This document shows, in pieces, positions 18,617 to 27,876 of a stretch of 64,000 bases of DNA. The stretch's first letter is position 1. Each line of letters opens with the position of its first letter. The stretch is from assembly GCA_017626555.1 (NCBI GenBank), contig JAGAIM010000072.1:62001-126000 (forward strand), given 5' to 3'. The notes under the pieces are model-generated. The model saw only the letters and a list, made by a program, of their open reading frames with translations. It was not told where the DNA came from and made no database searches. Made by a program: the position numbers and the translations under genes. Source of the DNA: Bacteroidales bacterium. GTDB lineage: Bacteria; Bacteroidota; Bacteroidia; Bacteroidales; UBA932.

Positions 18617-19603
18617 ATGGAACTCAAAGCGAAAGAGATCGCGGAAATTCTCGGCGGTACCGTTGAAGGAAATCCGGAGGCCGTCATTACCGGCTTCGCA
18701 AGAATCGAAAGCGGTAAACCTGGCACAATATGTTTCTTTGCAAATCCCAAATATGAACATTACGTATATTCCTGCAAGGCGGACATACTGATCGTCAACA
18801 AGACGTTCGAACCTAAGGAAGCCGTACCTGCGACTATGGTGCGTGTGGATGACGCTTATTCTGCTGTGGCTTCTCTTCTGGACTATGTCACTGCTAAGAA
18901 ACGCTCATACAGGAGATATCGTGGGCTCAGGAGCAGGATCCGTTGGAGTTCCAGAATCGGCCGCAAGGTGTATGTGGGAGATTTTGCTTATATAGGAAGA
19001 AGAGCACAGATCGGAGATTTTACAAAGATTTACGAGAATGTATATGTTGGCGATGATGTGAAGATCGGTTCCAACTGCATTATCTATCCGGGTGTACGCA
19101 TCTATCCGGGAATGGAGATAGGCAACAATGTCATCATTCATTCCAATGCCGTAATAGGTGCGGACGGATTCGGCTTTGCTCCTCAGGAGGACGGCACGTG
19201 GAAGAAAATCGAGCATACTGGAAAGGTGATTATAGAGGATGATGTAGAGATAGGAGCGAACACCTGTGTTGATAAATCGCAGATGGATGCCACTATCATA
19301 CGTCGGGGGGCCAAGATCGATGACCTTTGTATGATTGCTCATAATGTCGAAGTCGGAAGAAATACCGTGATGGCGGCTATGACCGGAATCGCTGGCTCTA
19401 CCAAGGTAGGTGAGCATTGCATATTCGGAGGACAGTCCGGAATTGCAGGACATCTGACCATTGCAGACAACACATCTCTTGGAGCGCAGACTGGAGTTCT
19501 TGGCAGCATCAAGACTCCGGGACAGTCGTATATGGGTACGCCTGCAATTCCGTACCGGGAATATCTCCGTAGTTATGCGGTTTTTAAAAAGGCTGGTAAA
19601 TAG
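18617..19603 (+). CDS. lpxD: UDP-3-O-acylglucosamine N-acyltransferase LpxD
   Basis: Protein of 328 residues. The N-terminal uridine-binding domain (about 1-100, with [20 protein letters not shown]) is followed by a left-handed beta-helix of hexapeptide repeats (about 105-305). The catalytic His is His242 in [22 protein letters not shown] is the family motif before it. It adds a 3-hydroxyacyl chain to the 2-amino group in the third step of lipid A synthesis, in the cytoplasm. The ATG lies beside the divergent rimP promoter; no forward promoter of the canonical type was found. It starts the block lpxD-lpxC-lpxA. Length and motifs are normal. Confidence 0.97.
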   Translation: MELKAKEIAEILGGTVEGNPEAVITGFARIESGKPGTICFFANPKYEHYVYSCKADILIVNKTFEPKEAVPATMVRVDDAYSAVASLLDYVTAKKRSYRRYRGLRSRIRWSSRIGRKVYVGDFAYIGRRAQIGDFTKIYENVYVGDDVKIGSNCIIYPGVRIYPGMEIGNNVIIHSNAVIGADGFGFAPQEDGTWKKIEHTGKVIIEDDVEIGANTCVDKSQMDATIIRRGAKIDDLCMIAHNVEVGRNTVMAAMTGIAGSTKVGEHCIFGGQSGIAGHLTIADNTSLGAQTGVLGSIKTPGQSYMGTPAIPYREYLRSYAVFKKAGK

Positions 19604-19623
19604 GAATATAGAAAATTATTGAC

Positions 19624-19631
19624 TATCTTTG
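19624..19631 (+). promoter_or_regulatory. Possible -7 box upstream of lpxC
   Basis: TATCTTTG matches TAnnTTTG, but no TTTG is found 19-20 bp upstream. It would give lpxC-lpxA a promoter separate from lpxD and a leader of about 60 bases. Confidence 0.45.
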
Positions 19632-19645
19632 CACGCTAAAATGAA

Positions 19646-19672
19646 CCGGACTATCCGAGATGGTCAGTCCGG
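19646..19672 (+). promoter_or_regulatory. Leader hairpin of lpxC
   Basis: CCGGACT (19646-19652) pairs with AGTCCGG (19666-19672) in a perfect 7-bp stem, 14 bp after the -7 box. It supports reading 19641-19697 as untranslated leader and not as an LpxC N-terminal extension. Confidence 0.5.
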
Positions 19673-19697
19673 TGTGAATAAAGGAATGGGAAAAGTA

Positions 19698-20603
19698 ATG
19701 CAATTGCAACAGACAGTTAAGAAGAGTTATTCATTTGAAGGGAAAGGACTTCATACCGGAAGAATAGCGAAAATGACAATAAATCCGGCTCCTGTCGATA
19801 CTGGCATAGTATTCAGGAGGACGGATATAGGTGAAGAGGCGACAGTGGCCGCGCTTGCAGAGAATGTGTCCAATACAGCCAGAAGCACCACCATATCATC
19901 CGGTGAGGTGTCGGTTTCAACGATAGAACACGTTCTTTCGGCTCTTACCGGTATGGGAGTTGACAATGCCTGCATAGAAATTGACAATGTGGAAGTCCCT
20001 ATTCTTGATGGAAGTGCCAAGCCATATATCGATGCTATATGGAAAGACGGTTTCGAACAGCAGGATGCTCCACGCAGGTATATCGAGATCAAGGAGACCA
20101 TCGAGGTCAGAAATGAGGAAAAGGGTTCGCTTGTGCGTATAGAACCGGCAGACGAGTTTTTATACGATATAAAGATTGATTTCAATTCAAGAGTTCTCGG
20201 CGTTCAGCACGCACAGTGGGATCCGTCTGTGGTATATGCCGAAGAGATTGGAGTATGCAGGACATTTGTTTTCTTCCACGAGATAGAATTCCTTTTCAAT
20301 AACAATCTTGTCAAGGGAGGTGATGTTGACAACGCTATTGTAATTGTCGAACATCCTGTGACAGACGCGCAGATACAGAATATGAGCCGCCTGTTCAATG
20401 TGCCGGCGCTTGGAGTACGTGAGGATGGATACCTCAGCAATCTGGTGCTTCGCTTCCCGAATGAATGTGCAAGACACAAACTCCTGGACCTTATCGGCGA
20501 TCTGCGCCTTTGCGGAGGCTTCCTTAAGGCTAAGGTTACGGCTGAAAAGGCAGGACACGGAATAAACACGACTGCAGCAAAGGCTGTGCGTAAAACATTA
20601 TGA
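19698..20603 (+). CDS. lpxC: UDP-3-O-acyl-GlcNAc deacetylase LpxC, without FabZ fusion
   Basis: The ATG at 19698 (MQLQQTVKKSYSFEGKGLHTG) is chosen by fit to LpxC N-termini; ATGs at 19641 and 19686 are in frame but lie in or beside a leader hairpin. Product 301 residues. Zinc and catalytic residues are present: Glu77-His78 (TIEHVLSALTG), His260 and Asp264 (HKLLDLIGDL), and His287 (KAGHGINT). It removes the N-acetyl group in the committed step of lipid A synthesis. In most Bacteroidota LpxC is fused to FabZ in a protein of about 460 residues. Here the frame stops just after the His287 region and overlaps lpxA by 4 bp (ATGA), so it is a stand-alone enzyme with no sign of a decayed FabZ. Confidence 0.95.
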   Translation: MQLQQTVKKSYSFEGKGLHTGRIAKMTINPAPVDTGIVFRRTDIGEEATVAALAENVSNTARSTTISSGEVSVSTIEHVLSALTGMGVDNACIEIDNVEVPILDGSAKPYIDAIWKDGFEQQDAPRRYIEIKETIEVRNEEKGSLVRIEPADEFLYDIKIDFNSRVLGVQHAQWDPSVVYAEEIGVCRTFVFFHEIEFLFNNNLVKGGDVDNAIVIVEHPVTDAQIQNMSRLFNVPALGVREDGYLSNLVLRFPNECARHKLLDLIGDLRLCGGFLKAKVTAEKAGHGINTTAAKAVRKTL

Positions 20604-21418
20604 TTATGGCAAAAATTCATCCACTCGCAACAGTGCATCCTAATGCAAAGTTAGGAGAGAACGTAGAGGTCGGACCTTACGCATATATAGAAGAGCACGT
20701 GGAAATCGGTGACGGAACCAGAATTCTTCCACACGCTACTATTTTCAACTATGTCAAGATGGGAAAGAACTGTACCGTATTCCCTGGTGCAGTCATAGGT
20801 GCAATACCTCAGGATCTCAAATTTGATGGTGAAGTGACATACGTGGAGATCGGTGATAACGTTAATATCCGTGAGTGCGCAACCATCAACCGCGGTACAA
20901 AGGCCAGCGGAAGAGGCGTGACCAAGATCGGAAATAACGTCCTTCTGATGTCATACACCCACGTTGCCCACGACTGTACTGTCGGCAACAATTGTATCCT
21001 CGTAAGTTATGTGGGCATTGCAGGTGAAACGGATGTTGACGATTGGGCGACCATCGGCGGAAGTTCTGTAGCACATCAGTTCTCAAGGATCGGAAAGCAC
21101 GCGTTCATCGGAGGCGGATGCAAGATCAACAAGGATGTGCCGCCTTATATCCTCTGCGGCCGTGATCCGCTTTCGTATGCAGGAGTCAATATCGTGGGAC
21201 TTCGCAGAAGAGGTTTCACTTCCGATCAGATCCGCAGCATCAAGGATATGTATGACATCATATACAGCAGCGGAAACAACTTCTCTGATGCTCTTGCAAA
21301 GATCGAGATCGGCTTCCCTGAATCGGAAGAAAGGGATACCATCATCCAGTTCATCAGAAGTTCAAAGCGTGGTATCATCAGAGGTGCCGATACCACAACG
21401 AAAGGCAGCATAGACTAA
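20600..21418 (+). CDS. lpxA: Acyl-ACP:UDP-GlcNAc O-acyltransferase LpxA
   Basis: Protein of 272 residues (270 if started at the second ATG, 20606). The N-terminal hexapeptide-repeat beta-helix runs to about residue 190; the C-terminal part (VGLRRRGFTSDQIRSIKDMY) is the alpha-helical domain specific to LpxA. The catalytic His lies in YTHVAHDC at residue 124. It attaches 3-hydroxyacyl to UDP-GlcNAc in the first step of lipid A synthesis. The start overlaps the lpxC stop in ATGA, a sign of translational coupling. The C-terminus is about ten residues longer than in E. coli, rich in Thr and Lys. Confidence 0.96.
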   Translation: MIMAKIHPLATVHPNAKLGENVEVGPYAYIEEHVEIGDGTRILPHATIFNYVKMGKNCTVFPGAVIGAIPQDLKFDGEVTYVEIGDNVNIRECATINRGTKASGRGVTKIGNNVLLMSYTHVAHDCTVGNNCILVSYVGIAGETDVDDWATIGGSSVAHQFSRIGKHAFIGGGCKINKDVPPYILCGRDPLSYAGVNIVGLRRRGFTSDQIRSIKDMYDIIYSSGNNFSDALAKIEIGFPESEERDTIIQFIRSSKRGIIRGADTTTKGSID

Positions 21419-21419
21419 A

Positions 21420-22127
21420 GTGCCGAAGTTATTATCAACAGCATATTTTCCCCCTGTCTCCTATTTTGCCGCTATGGCACAGGAGATGGAAGGGTTGAGG
21501 AATAGACGTGACGGGGACGGTTCCATCGAACTGACTCCGTCCGTCGTATATATTGAGGCCTGTGAGAATTATCAGAAGCAATCCTATCGCAACAGATGCA
21601 GATTCTATGCTGCTGACGGCCTGCAGGCTCTCTCTTTTCCGATAGTGCACGAAGGAGGTACGCACAAACTTCCCATATCACAGATCAGGGTGGATTATTC
21701 CACTCCCTGGCTTCTTCAGCACAAACGTGCCATTATTTCCGCTTATCGGACTTCAGCCTATTTCGAGTACTATCAGGATGAACTGTTTGAAATTCTTGAC
21801 AGCAGGCCTGAGAGGCTTTTCGATCTGAATCTTTCACTGATACGTTTCTTTATAGATAAGACAGGGATTGCTGTAGATCTGAGGCTTACGCCCGATTATT
21901 CAGCCGACGGCAAGGTCTTGCAGAAGGACGGAAGTCTGATATGTTGTGAAGACCTCCGAGAGGTCATCCACCCTAAGCGTCCCAATGATATTCTGTCAGG
22001 CCTGGATCTGGAAAAGCCGTATTTCCAGGTCTTTTCCGGGAAATACGGCTTTCTGTCCGATCTGTCCATAATGGATCTTCTTTTCAATGAAGGTCCGGAC
22101 AGTATTGTCTATCTGAAGAAACTTTAG
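21420..22127 (+). CDS. WbqC-like family protein
   Basis: Protein of 235 residues starting at GTG one base after the lpxA stop; the N-terminal LLSTAYFPPVSYFAAM fits the conserved start of WbqC-like proteins (PF08889), which supports the GTG over a later ATG near 21474. Other family features are ENYQKQSYRNRC, FPIVHEG and STPWLLQHKRAIISAYRTSAYFEYY. The biochemical role is not known; members lie in O-antigen clusters and, in Bacteroidota, beside lipid A or signal-peptidase genes. Its 3' end overlaps the convergent porin gene by 4 bp. Confidence 0.85.
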   Translation: MPKLLSTAYFPPVSYFAAMAQEMEGLRNRRDGDGSIELTPSVVYIEACENYQKQSYRNRCRFYAADGLQALSFPIVHEGGTHKLPISQIRVDYSTPWLLQHKRAIISAYRTSAYFEYYQDELFEILDSRPERLFDLNLSLIRFFIDKTGIAVDLRLTPDYSADGKVLQKDGSLICCEDLREVIHPKRPNDILSGLDLEKPYFQVFSGKYGFLSDLSIMDLLFNEGPDSIVYLKKL

Positions 22128-23752
22128 AATCTCCATCCGAATGTCAGGAGCACCTTCCAGAGGCTGCTCTTGATCCGAAGTTCAGGGGCGTATGCATTCT
22201 CGAGAATATATCCCTCCTCATCAAACATATAATCGGAATACGGCATAAAATATTCGTCGGCAAGAATAGTCCTTCTCACTGCAAGATCAGCGAAGAAAGA
22301 CTTCTTTGAACTGTATCCTAAGCCGAAAGAGACGTTCTGTGTCAATGATACAGGGATCTTGTCTCCCCAGGAATCATAAAGTTCAGATGAAGTGGCCGCT
22401 CTGTAACCCGCTCTTATGGCGAGTCCGCTCAATGGCTTCACTTCTGCTCCGATCCTGACTATGTGGGAAGCACCGAAACGTTCCTTGATGTCGTTGTTGA
22501 TGTCTTCAAAATAATCCCGGTCGGAACCGTTGGTTCTGTATTTCATCTGGCCATAATTACAAACTTCGTAATCTGCGCTTATGAGTCCGAACTGTCCTAC
22601 TGTATATGCAAGTCCGAAGTTTGCCCTGAATGGAGAAACCATAGTATATGATCCTCTGCCTAATGGACTTTCAGCAAATGCGTTGTATCCGGCGTCAGTG
22701 TATGATGTCTCGCCTGAAATCTGCCATTCTTCGTCGATTTGGTTTATTACCGGGGTCTGGATTGCCGCGCCTATGCGCAGACCGCCTCCCGGAGTGACGA
22801 TGACGCCGAACTTTCCATAGTAGCCTGTGCCGAGCGCCGTGTATGAATATCTGTAGTTCATATCCTTGAAATAGAAACTGTCACCGTTTGCCATTACTAT
22901 TTCAAAATCGGACGGATCGCTCGCGCTTTCCTTGAAATATTCATCATATCCGTATTCAAGCGAAGTTATTCCAAGGTTGGCTCCGATATAGATGAAATCG
23001 GAAATGTTTGCTCCTACATTGAATATGTAGTCGTATTTTCCTCCTTGAACAGTTCTGCCGTATGATTGTTCAAGCGGCCCTCCCACGGCTACTTCACCGT
23101 TGTCATATATGACTTCGCTTGCTCCGACATACTGGTCGTCATATCCTCCGAAAGTGGATATCATTCCGCTGAGGTAGCCTACGACAGGCTTCCAAGGCAT
23201 AAATCCGTATGCGTCTTCCGAACCAAGGTCGGAACCGAGCAGGCCGTCAACAGTGGCCTCGTATGCCATCGCTCCCATAAAGGAGGTAGAGGAATTTGTA
23301 CCGCGTGCAAATACATCCTGATCCCATCCTGCGCTTTTGTTTACAATGAAACCGAAGGTTACGTTTTTCAGTCCCGATGTACGGTGGGTGTCGTAGTTGA
23401 GCGTGATGCCGAAGTTGGGCATCGAGAAGTTTGTGATGCTGCTTCTTATCTGTTTCTCGAAATACGGCAGGCTGCCGTCACTGTAAGGAGATACTCCTTT
23501 TGCAGTGTTTGCAGAAAAGGTAAGAGACGGAGTCAATGTCAGTTGTGAATAACCTGCCACTGCGCTTCCTGCTGGATTGATGCTGACAGATCCCAGATCC
23601 CCTCCCAATGCAGTGAAAGCATTGCCCATAGCCACGGTTCTGGCACTGCCTTCATAATTGTTCTCGCTGAACATAAGGGCATCGTATGCTGTCTGGGCGT
23701 ATCCGCAGACTGCTGCGAATGCTGCCAATATTGTAAGTGCTGTCTTTCTCAT
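22124..23752 (-). CDS. OmpP1/FadL-family outer-membrane transport protein
   Basis: The ATG at 23752 gives 542 residues with a type I signal ending at about GYAQ (20). The mature N-terminus has the OMPP1/FadL/TodX pattern: RTVAMGNAFTALGGDLGSVS then INPAGSAVAGYS. A beta-barrel follows with alternating aromatic strands and a C-terminal LLTFGWRF ending in Phe, the outer-membrane insertion signal. The family moves hydrophobic compounds across the outer membrane; the substrate here is unknown. It starts 23 bp after the Trp/Tyr-rich lipoprotein gene, so the two are probably co-transcribed. Confidence 0.85.
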   Translation of the reverse strand: MRKTALTILAAFAAVCGYAQTAYDALMFSENNYEGSARTVAMGNAFTALGGDLGSVSINPAGSAVAGYSQLTLTPSLTFSANTAKGVSPYSDGSLPYFEKQIRSSITNFSMPNFGITLNYDTHRTSGLKNVTFGFIVNKSAGWDQDVFARGTNSSTSFMGAMAYEATVDGLLGSDLGSEDAYGFMPWKPVVGYLSGMISTFGGYDDQYVGASEVIYDNGEVAVGGPLEQSYGRTVQGGKYDYIFNVGANISDFIYIGANLGITSLEYGYDEYFKESASDPSDFEIVMANGDSFYFKDMNYRYSYTALGTGYYGKFGVIVTPGGGLRIGAAIQTPVINQIDEEWQISGETSYTDAGYNAFAESPLGRGSYTMVSPFRANFGLAYTVGQFGLISADYEVCNYGQMKYRTNGSDRDYFEDINNDIKERFGASHIVRIGAEVKPLSGLAIRAGYRAATSSELYDSWGDKIPVSLTQNVSFGLGYSSKKSFFADLAVRRTILADEYFMPYSDYMFDEEGYILENAYAPELRIKSSLWKVLLTFGWRF

Positions 23753-23775
23753 AATCAAGTCTTTCTGATTGTACT

Positions 23776-25083
23776 CTATCTTCTGCCGCCGGATGATCCG
23801 CCGCTTCTGCTTGATCCTCCGCCACTGTATCCTCCGCCTGAAGAACTTCTGCTGTAACTTCCGCTGCTTCCTGAACTGTAACTTGATCTGCCGGAAGAAC
23901 TGCTGCTGTTGTAACTTGACGAACTTCTGCTGTATGTTGACTGTCGGTCAGTTGTTGAACTTCTGTAGGTCTGAGTGCTTCCTGAACTTGTGCTCACTCT
24001 GTCGCGTGAGCCTGTCGTTGTCGTGCTTGCAGCAGGCCTGCGGTGGTTGGATTGTGATGTTGTCACCCCGGTCCTTCCGCCGGCAGGACGTGAGGCTGAT
24101 ACCGAACCTCTTGATGTGTTGTTCTGTATCGAGGCTCCGGTGTTGCGTCCGCTTGTCTTGCTGTTCCTTATGGCTGGAGTTGTTCTTACGACAGATGACC
24201 TTGCTGCTGACGATGATGTGGATGTCACTGTTCTTCCGGCTGATGGCCTTCCTGCAGCCTGTACGCGGCTGACAGTGGCTTTCCCGGCTGTGCTGCCGCT
24301 ACGGCTTACTGTACTTCTGCTTCCTATGCCTCCTCTGAGTGAAGAACTGTTGCTGTAAAGCCTGTCAGCACCTGTCTGATGTCTTGATCCGTACCATACG
24401 TCCCTGTGGTCAGGGCCTCCTCCGATATGTCCCGGACCGTGTCCGTGGTGATGGTGATGTCCCCAGTATGGATCCCATCCTCCGTACCATCCGCAATAGT
24501 AGTGAGGGTGGTACCAAGGGTCATACCAGCCCCAGTGGCTTCCCCAGTACCAAGGGTCGTACCAGCCACCGTAGAATCCTCCGTAATAATAAGGATTGTA
24601 CCAATTGCCGTAATACCATCCGTCATACCAGGCATTGTATCTCCAAGGAGCGAAGTCCCAGGCGTACCAAGGTGAGTAGTGCCTGCTCCAATACCACGAA
24701 CTTCCGATGCTGTAAGGCCCGTACCAGTAGCCGTAGTTGTTTTCCAGATCATATCTCCAGTCGTACGGATTCTCTCCTACTGTCACAACGGTCCCACCAA
24801 GTTTCTGGTCGTATCTTATCATTGCTGACATATCCTGCGGTATTGCCACAGTGTCTTTCTTGTCGCCGAAAAGATATATCTGGGATTCCTTGGTCTTCTG
24901 GGCAAGAGCCTGTGCTTCGGCCTGAGCCTCTGCCTTTTCGGCCTTTGTCAGGAATGAAGGAGTATTGCTGTAAACTCCGTCCTTGAACTTCTGTCCGTCG
25001 TCTGTTGAAGCAAACTTACTGGCAGTTCCGCACGAAGAGAGTATGAGGGCTGCCGCAATAAGTAGCGCTGAACTCTTTTTCAT
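23776..25083 (-). CDS. Trp/Tyr/Gly-rich low-complexity lipoprotein
   Basis: The ATG at 25083 has GGAG 7 bp upstream and yields 435 residues with a lipobox (ILSSC, Cys18). After an Ala/Lys/Glu helix (about 35-65) the protein turns into an extreme tract (about 100-215) of Trp, Tyr, Gly, Asp and Pro, ending in a His run ([12 protein letters not shown]). The rest, to the C-terminus, is Ser/Thr/Arg/Gly-rich and presumably disordered, finishing in SGGSSGGRR. No enzymatic motif. Such tracts occur in adhesive or surface-coating proteins; a structural role at the cell surface is a guess. Co-directional with the OmpP1-type porin downstream. Plus-strand frames over the tract (for example 24339-24986) are shadows. 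Confidence 0.75.
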   Translation of the reverse strand: MKKSSALLIAAALILSSCGTASKFASTDDGQKFKDGVYSNTPSFLTKAEKAEAQAEAQALAQKTKESQIYLFGDKKDTVAIPQDMSAMIRYDQKLGGTVVTVGENPYDWRYDLENNYGYWYGPYSIGSSWYWSRHYSPWYAWDFAPWRYNAWYDGWYYGNWYNPYYYGGFYGGWYDPWYWGSHWGWYDPWYHPHYYCGWYGGWDPYWGHHHHHGHGPGHIGGGPDHRDVWYGSRHQTGADRLYSNSSSLRGGIGSRSTVSRSGSTAGKATVSRVQAAGRPSAGRTVTSTSSSAARSSVVRTTPAIRNSKTSGRNTGASIQNNTSRGSVSASRPAGGRTGVTTSQSNHRRPAASTTTTGSRDRVSTSSGSTQTYRSSTTDRQSTYSRSSSSYNSSSSSGRSSYSSGSSGSYSRSSSGGGYSGGGSSRSGGSSGGRR

Positions 25084-25117
25084 AGTCATTCTCCATTTAT
25101 TATTTATAATATTTTCG

Positions 25118-25182
25118 TATCTTCGCAACCTGTTTTGTTCTGCAAGAACTGTACCGATGTTTTTCGGCTTCGCAGAATTGCG
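25118..25182 (+). promoter_or_regulatory. Candidate promoter and structured leader of proS
   Basis: TATCTTCG (25118-25125) resembles a -7 box with T to C change. Three small hairpins follow: GTTCT-GCA-AGAAC (25137-25149), CCGA/TCGG (25154-25167) and CGCA/TGCG (25171-25182). TTCTGC (25138-25143) can instead pair with GCAGAA (25172-25177), excluding the first and third. Such switching is typical of synthetase leaders, but this is by-eye evidence only. Confidence 0.35.
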
Positions 25183-25230
25183 GATTCAAATACAATAATA
25201 GGGATAAAAACAATAAAAAGCAAAAATACA

Positions 25231-26712
25231 ATGGCAAAAGAAGTAACAAAGAGGTCTGACAACTATTCGCAGTGGTATGACAATCTTGTAGTGAAAGCAG
25301 ACTTGGCTGAACGTTCAGCGGTAAGGGGATGTATGGTGATCAAGCCATACGGATATGCAATCTGGGAAAAGATGCAGGATATACTTGACAAGATGTTCAA
25401 GGATACAGGACATCAGAATGCGTATTTCCCTCTCTTCATTCCTAAATCGTTCCTTAGTCGTGAAGCAGAGCACGTTGAGGGCTTCGCAAAGGAATGTGCA
25501 GTGGTGACGCATCACAGGCTTATGGCAGATCCTGACGGAAACGGAGTGGTGGTGGATCCGTCTGCCAGACTCGAAGAAGAACTCATCGTCCGCCCTACTT
25601 CAGAGACCATTATCTGGAATACATACAAGAACTGGGTGACATCCTGGAGAGATCTTCCTATCCTTTGCAACCAGTGGGCGAATGTTGTCCGCTGGGAGAT
25701 GCGTACACGTCTTTTCCTCCGTACGGCAGAGTTCCTCTGGCAGGAGGGACATACAGCCCACGCTACACGTCAGGAGGCGGAAGAGGAGACAATGAAGATG
25801 GTAAATGTATATGCTGACTTCGCGCGTAATTATATGGGTGTCCCTGTCGTGGTAGGTCACAAGAGTCCTAACGAGCGCTTCGCAGGTGCTCTCGATACGA
25901 TGACCATCGAGGCACTTATGCAGGACGGAAAGGCTCTGCAGGCAGGAACTTCCCACTTCCTCGGACAGAACTTTGCAAAGGCATTTGATGTACAGTTCAC
26001 CAACAAGGAAGGAAAGCAGGAATATGTCTGGGCTACATCCTGGGGAGTTTCGACACGTCTTATGGGTGCTCTCATTATGGCTCACGGCGATGATAACGGT
26101 CTGGTTCTTCCTCCGAAACTTGCTCCTATACAGGTGGTTATGGTTCCTATTACCGGCAAGGATGAGGCTGTGAACAATGCAATACTTGACAAGATGAATG
26201 GTTTCAAGAAGGAACTGGAGGCAAAAGGAATCAGCGTGAAGATCGACGACCGCGACACTCTCCGTCCTGGCTTCAAGTTCGCCGAGTGGGAACTCAAGGG
26301 AGTCCCTGTACGTCTCGCTATGGGAGGCCGTGACCTTGAGAACGGTACAGTCGAACTTGCACGTCGTGATACCTGCGAGAAGTCATCGCATTCTCAGGAG
26401 GGAGTTGCAGATGTGATTGCGGCACTTCTCGATGATATACAGGCAAGTATCTATGCCAAGGCTTTGAAATTCCGTGACGAAAGCATACGTAAGGTGGATA
26501 CTTGGGAGGAGTTCAAGGAAGAAATCACCAAGGGAGGATTCCTTCTCTGCCATTGGGATGGTACACCTGAGACAGAGGAAAAGATCAAGGAGGAAACCAA
26601 GGCTACCATCAGGTGTATCCCTGTCGATAGCGCGGTTTGTGTCGAGGAAGGCAAGTGTGTCTATACAGGCAAGCCATCCAGCCAGAGAGTACTTTTCGCA
26701 ATTTCATATTAA
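25231..26712 (+). CDS. proS: Prolyl-tRNA synthetase, short eukaryote/archaeal-like type
   Basis: The ATG at 25231 gives 493 residues starting [17 protein letters not shown]; the frame is open to 25135 but the extra 32 codons overlie leader structure. Class II synthetase motifs: motif 2 region [20 protein letters not shown], and motif 3 region near [19 protein letters not shown], followed by an anticodon-binding domain and a C-terminal zinc-binding-like domain. It lacks the bacterial editing insertion, so it belongs to the short type found in Bacteroidota, archaea and eukaryotes. It charges tRNA-Pro in the cytoplasm. Confidence 0.96.
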   Translation: MAKEVTKRSDNYSQWYDNLVVKADLAERSAVRGCMVIKPYGYAIWEKMQDILDKMFKDTGHQNAYFPLFIPKSFLSREAEHVEGFAKECAVVTHHRLMADPDGNGVVVDPSARLEEELIVRPTSETIIWNTYKNWVTSWRDLPILCNQWANVVRWEMRTRLFLRTAEFLWQEGHTAHATRQEAEEETMKMVNVYADFARNYMGVPVVVGHKSPNERFAGALDTMTIEALMQDGKALQAGTSHFLGQNFAKAFDVQFTNKEGKQEYVWATSWGVSTRLMGALIMAHGDDNGLVLPPKLAPIQVVMVPITGKDEAVNNAILDKMNGFKKELEAKGISVKIDDRDTLRPGFKFAEWELKGVPVRLAMGGRDLENGTVELARRDTCEKSSHSQEGVADVIAALLDDIQASIYAKALKFRDESIRKVDTWEEFKEEITKGGFLLCHWDGTPETEEKIKEETKATIRCIPVDSAVCVEEGKCVYTGKPSSQRVLFAISY

Positions 26713-26721
26713 TAGATATTG

Positions 26722-27876
26722 ATGAATAGAATCAGTTATATCATAGCATTGCTGTCTTTGTGCGTGTGCGCAAGTCAGGGAGTTGCAGCGCAGGAACTCA
26801 CTGATGCTCAGAAGGCTGCAGCCGAGGCTGCGAAGGCGGTGGCTGAGGCTCCGGAGGCTGAGCAGAAGGTTGAGAAGCCGCAGTACTGGGATCAGTCGCT
26901 CAAGACCAACATAAAGTTCGGCCAGACATCCCTGACCAACTGGGCTGCCGGTGGAGACAATACAGTGACACTTCAGGCTTTCATAGACGGGAACGCCAAT
27001 TATAAGAAGAATGATCTTTTCTGGAATAACCGTCTCCAACTTGACTATGGATTCGTATATGCTTCATCGAAGCCGATTCTTCAGAAAAGCGATGACCGAA
27101 TCTATTTTGAGAGCAAGTTCGGATACAAGAACTTCAAGATGAGAAATTTCTCATTTTCAGCCAACTATGACTTCAAGTCACAGTTTTCGACAGGATACGA
27201 TTATCTTACTCCTACGGTGCCGTCAGATAAATATCCTGAAGGTACGGGGCTGAATGACCTGGCTCATAAGGATCAGGTGAAGTTGTGGAAGGATGCCCGT
27301 AATGTCAAGTCCGGCTTTCTTGCTCCTGCATACACAAATCTTGCGCTCGGTATTGACCTGAAGCCTTGGAAATGGCTGTCGCTCAATATCGCTCCGCTTA
27401 CCGGAGGTGTGGTTATAGTCAGGGATCCCGACCTGAGAAAAAACTACGGTATGGATCTTAAGGATGCTTATAAGGATGCTTCCAAGTTGTCTCCCGAGGC
27501 TCTGGATAAATTCAATGAAGCAATGAATTCTGGCGATCCTGCCATTATGGGAGAGTATTACCGTGGAGCCCGCTTTGAATTCGGTGCCCAGATCAAGGCA
27601 GACATTGCAGTGAAGGTCAACGACGGATTTGCATACACATCCCAACTTGTGCTTTTCTCTAATTATCTCGATCATCCCGAGAACCTCCGTGTGAACTGGG
27701 ATAACCGTTTTGACTGGAAGATTGCCAAATATTTTTCACTCACCTTGACTACCAACCTGATATATGACGATAAGGTGCTGATATTCAGTGAGGAGGATGG
27801 CTTGACGAAACAGAGGGTACAGTTCAAGGAATCCCTTCTGTTCGGTTTTACATACACTATTGCAAGGAAAAGGTAA
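26722..27876 (+). CDS. DUF3078 outer-membrane beta-barrel protein
   Basis: The ATG at 26722 gives 384 residues (the TTG at 26719 only adds one Met). The signal ends near VAAQ (about 24), followed by an Ala/Glu/Lys segment (AAAEAAKAVAEAPEAEQKVE). The body has the DUF3078 pattern: W-aromatic strands, FGQTSLTNWAAGGDNTVTLQ and NNRLQLDYGFVYASS. The last strand, LLFGFTYTIARKR, is a little basic for a barrel end. The function of the family is unknown. The stop overlaps the tilS start by one base (TAATG), so it is coupled to tilS. Confidence 0.82.
   Translation: MNRISYIIALLSLCVCASQGVAAQELTDAQKAAAEAAKAVAEAPEAEQKVEKPQYWDQSLKTNIKFGQTSLTNWAAGGDNTVTLQAFIDGNANYKKNDLFWNNRLQLDYGFVYASSKPILQKSDDRIYFESKFGYKNFKMRNFSFSANYDFKSQFSTGYDYLTPTVPSDKYPEGTGLNDLAHKDQVKLWKDARNVKSGFLAPAYTNLALGIDLKPWKWLSLNIAPLTGGVVIVRDPDLRKNYGMDLKDAYKDASKLSPEALDKFNEAMNSGDPAIMGEYYRGARFEFGAQIKADIAVKVNDGFAYTSQLVLFSNYLDHPENLRVNWDNRFDWKIAKYFSLTLTTNLIYDDKVLIFSEEDGLTKQRVQFKESLLFGFTYTIARKR

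Noticed and set aside
19641-19697. LpxC N-terminal extension of 19 residues
   Set aside because: The stretch holds a perfect hairpin after a -7 box and does not match LpxC N-termini; treated as leader.
24339-24986. 215-codon plus-strand frame over the Trp/Tyr-rich gene
   Set aside because: Composition shadow of the low-complexity minus-strand gene.
25131-25200. tRNA-like string near GATTCAAATAC before proS
   Set aside because: No acceptor stem, D-arm or anticodon arm can be formed around it.
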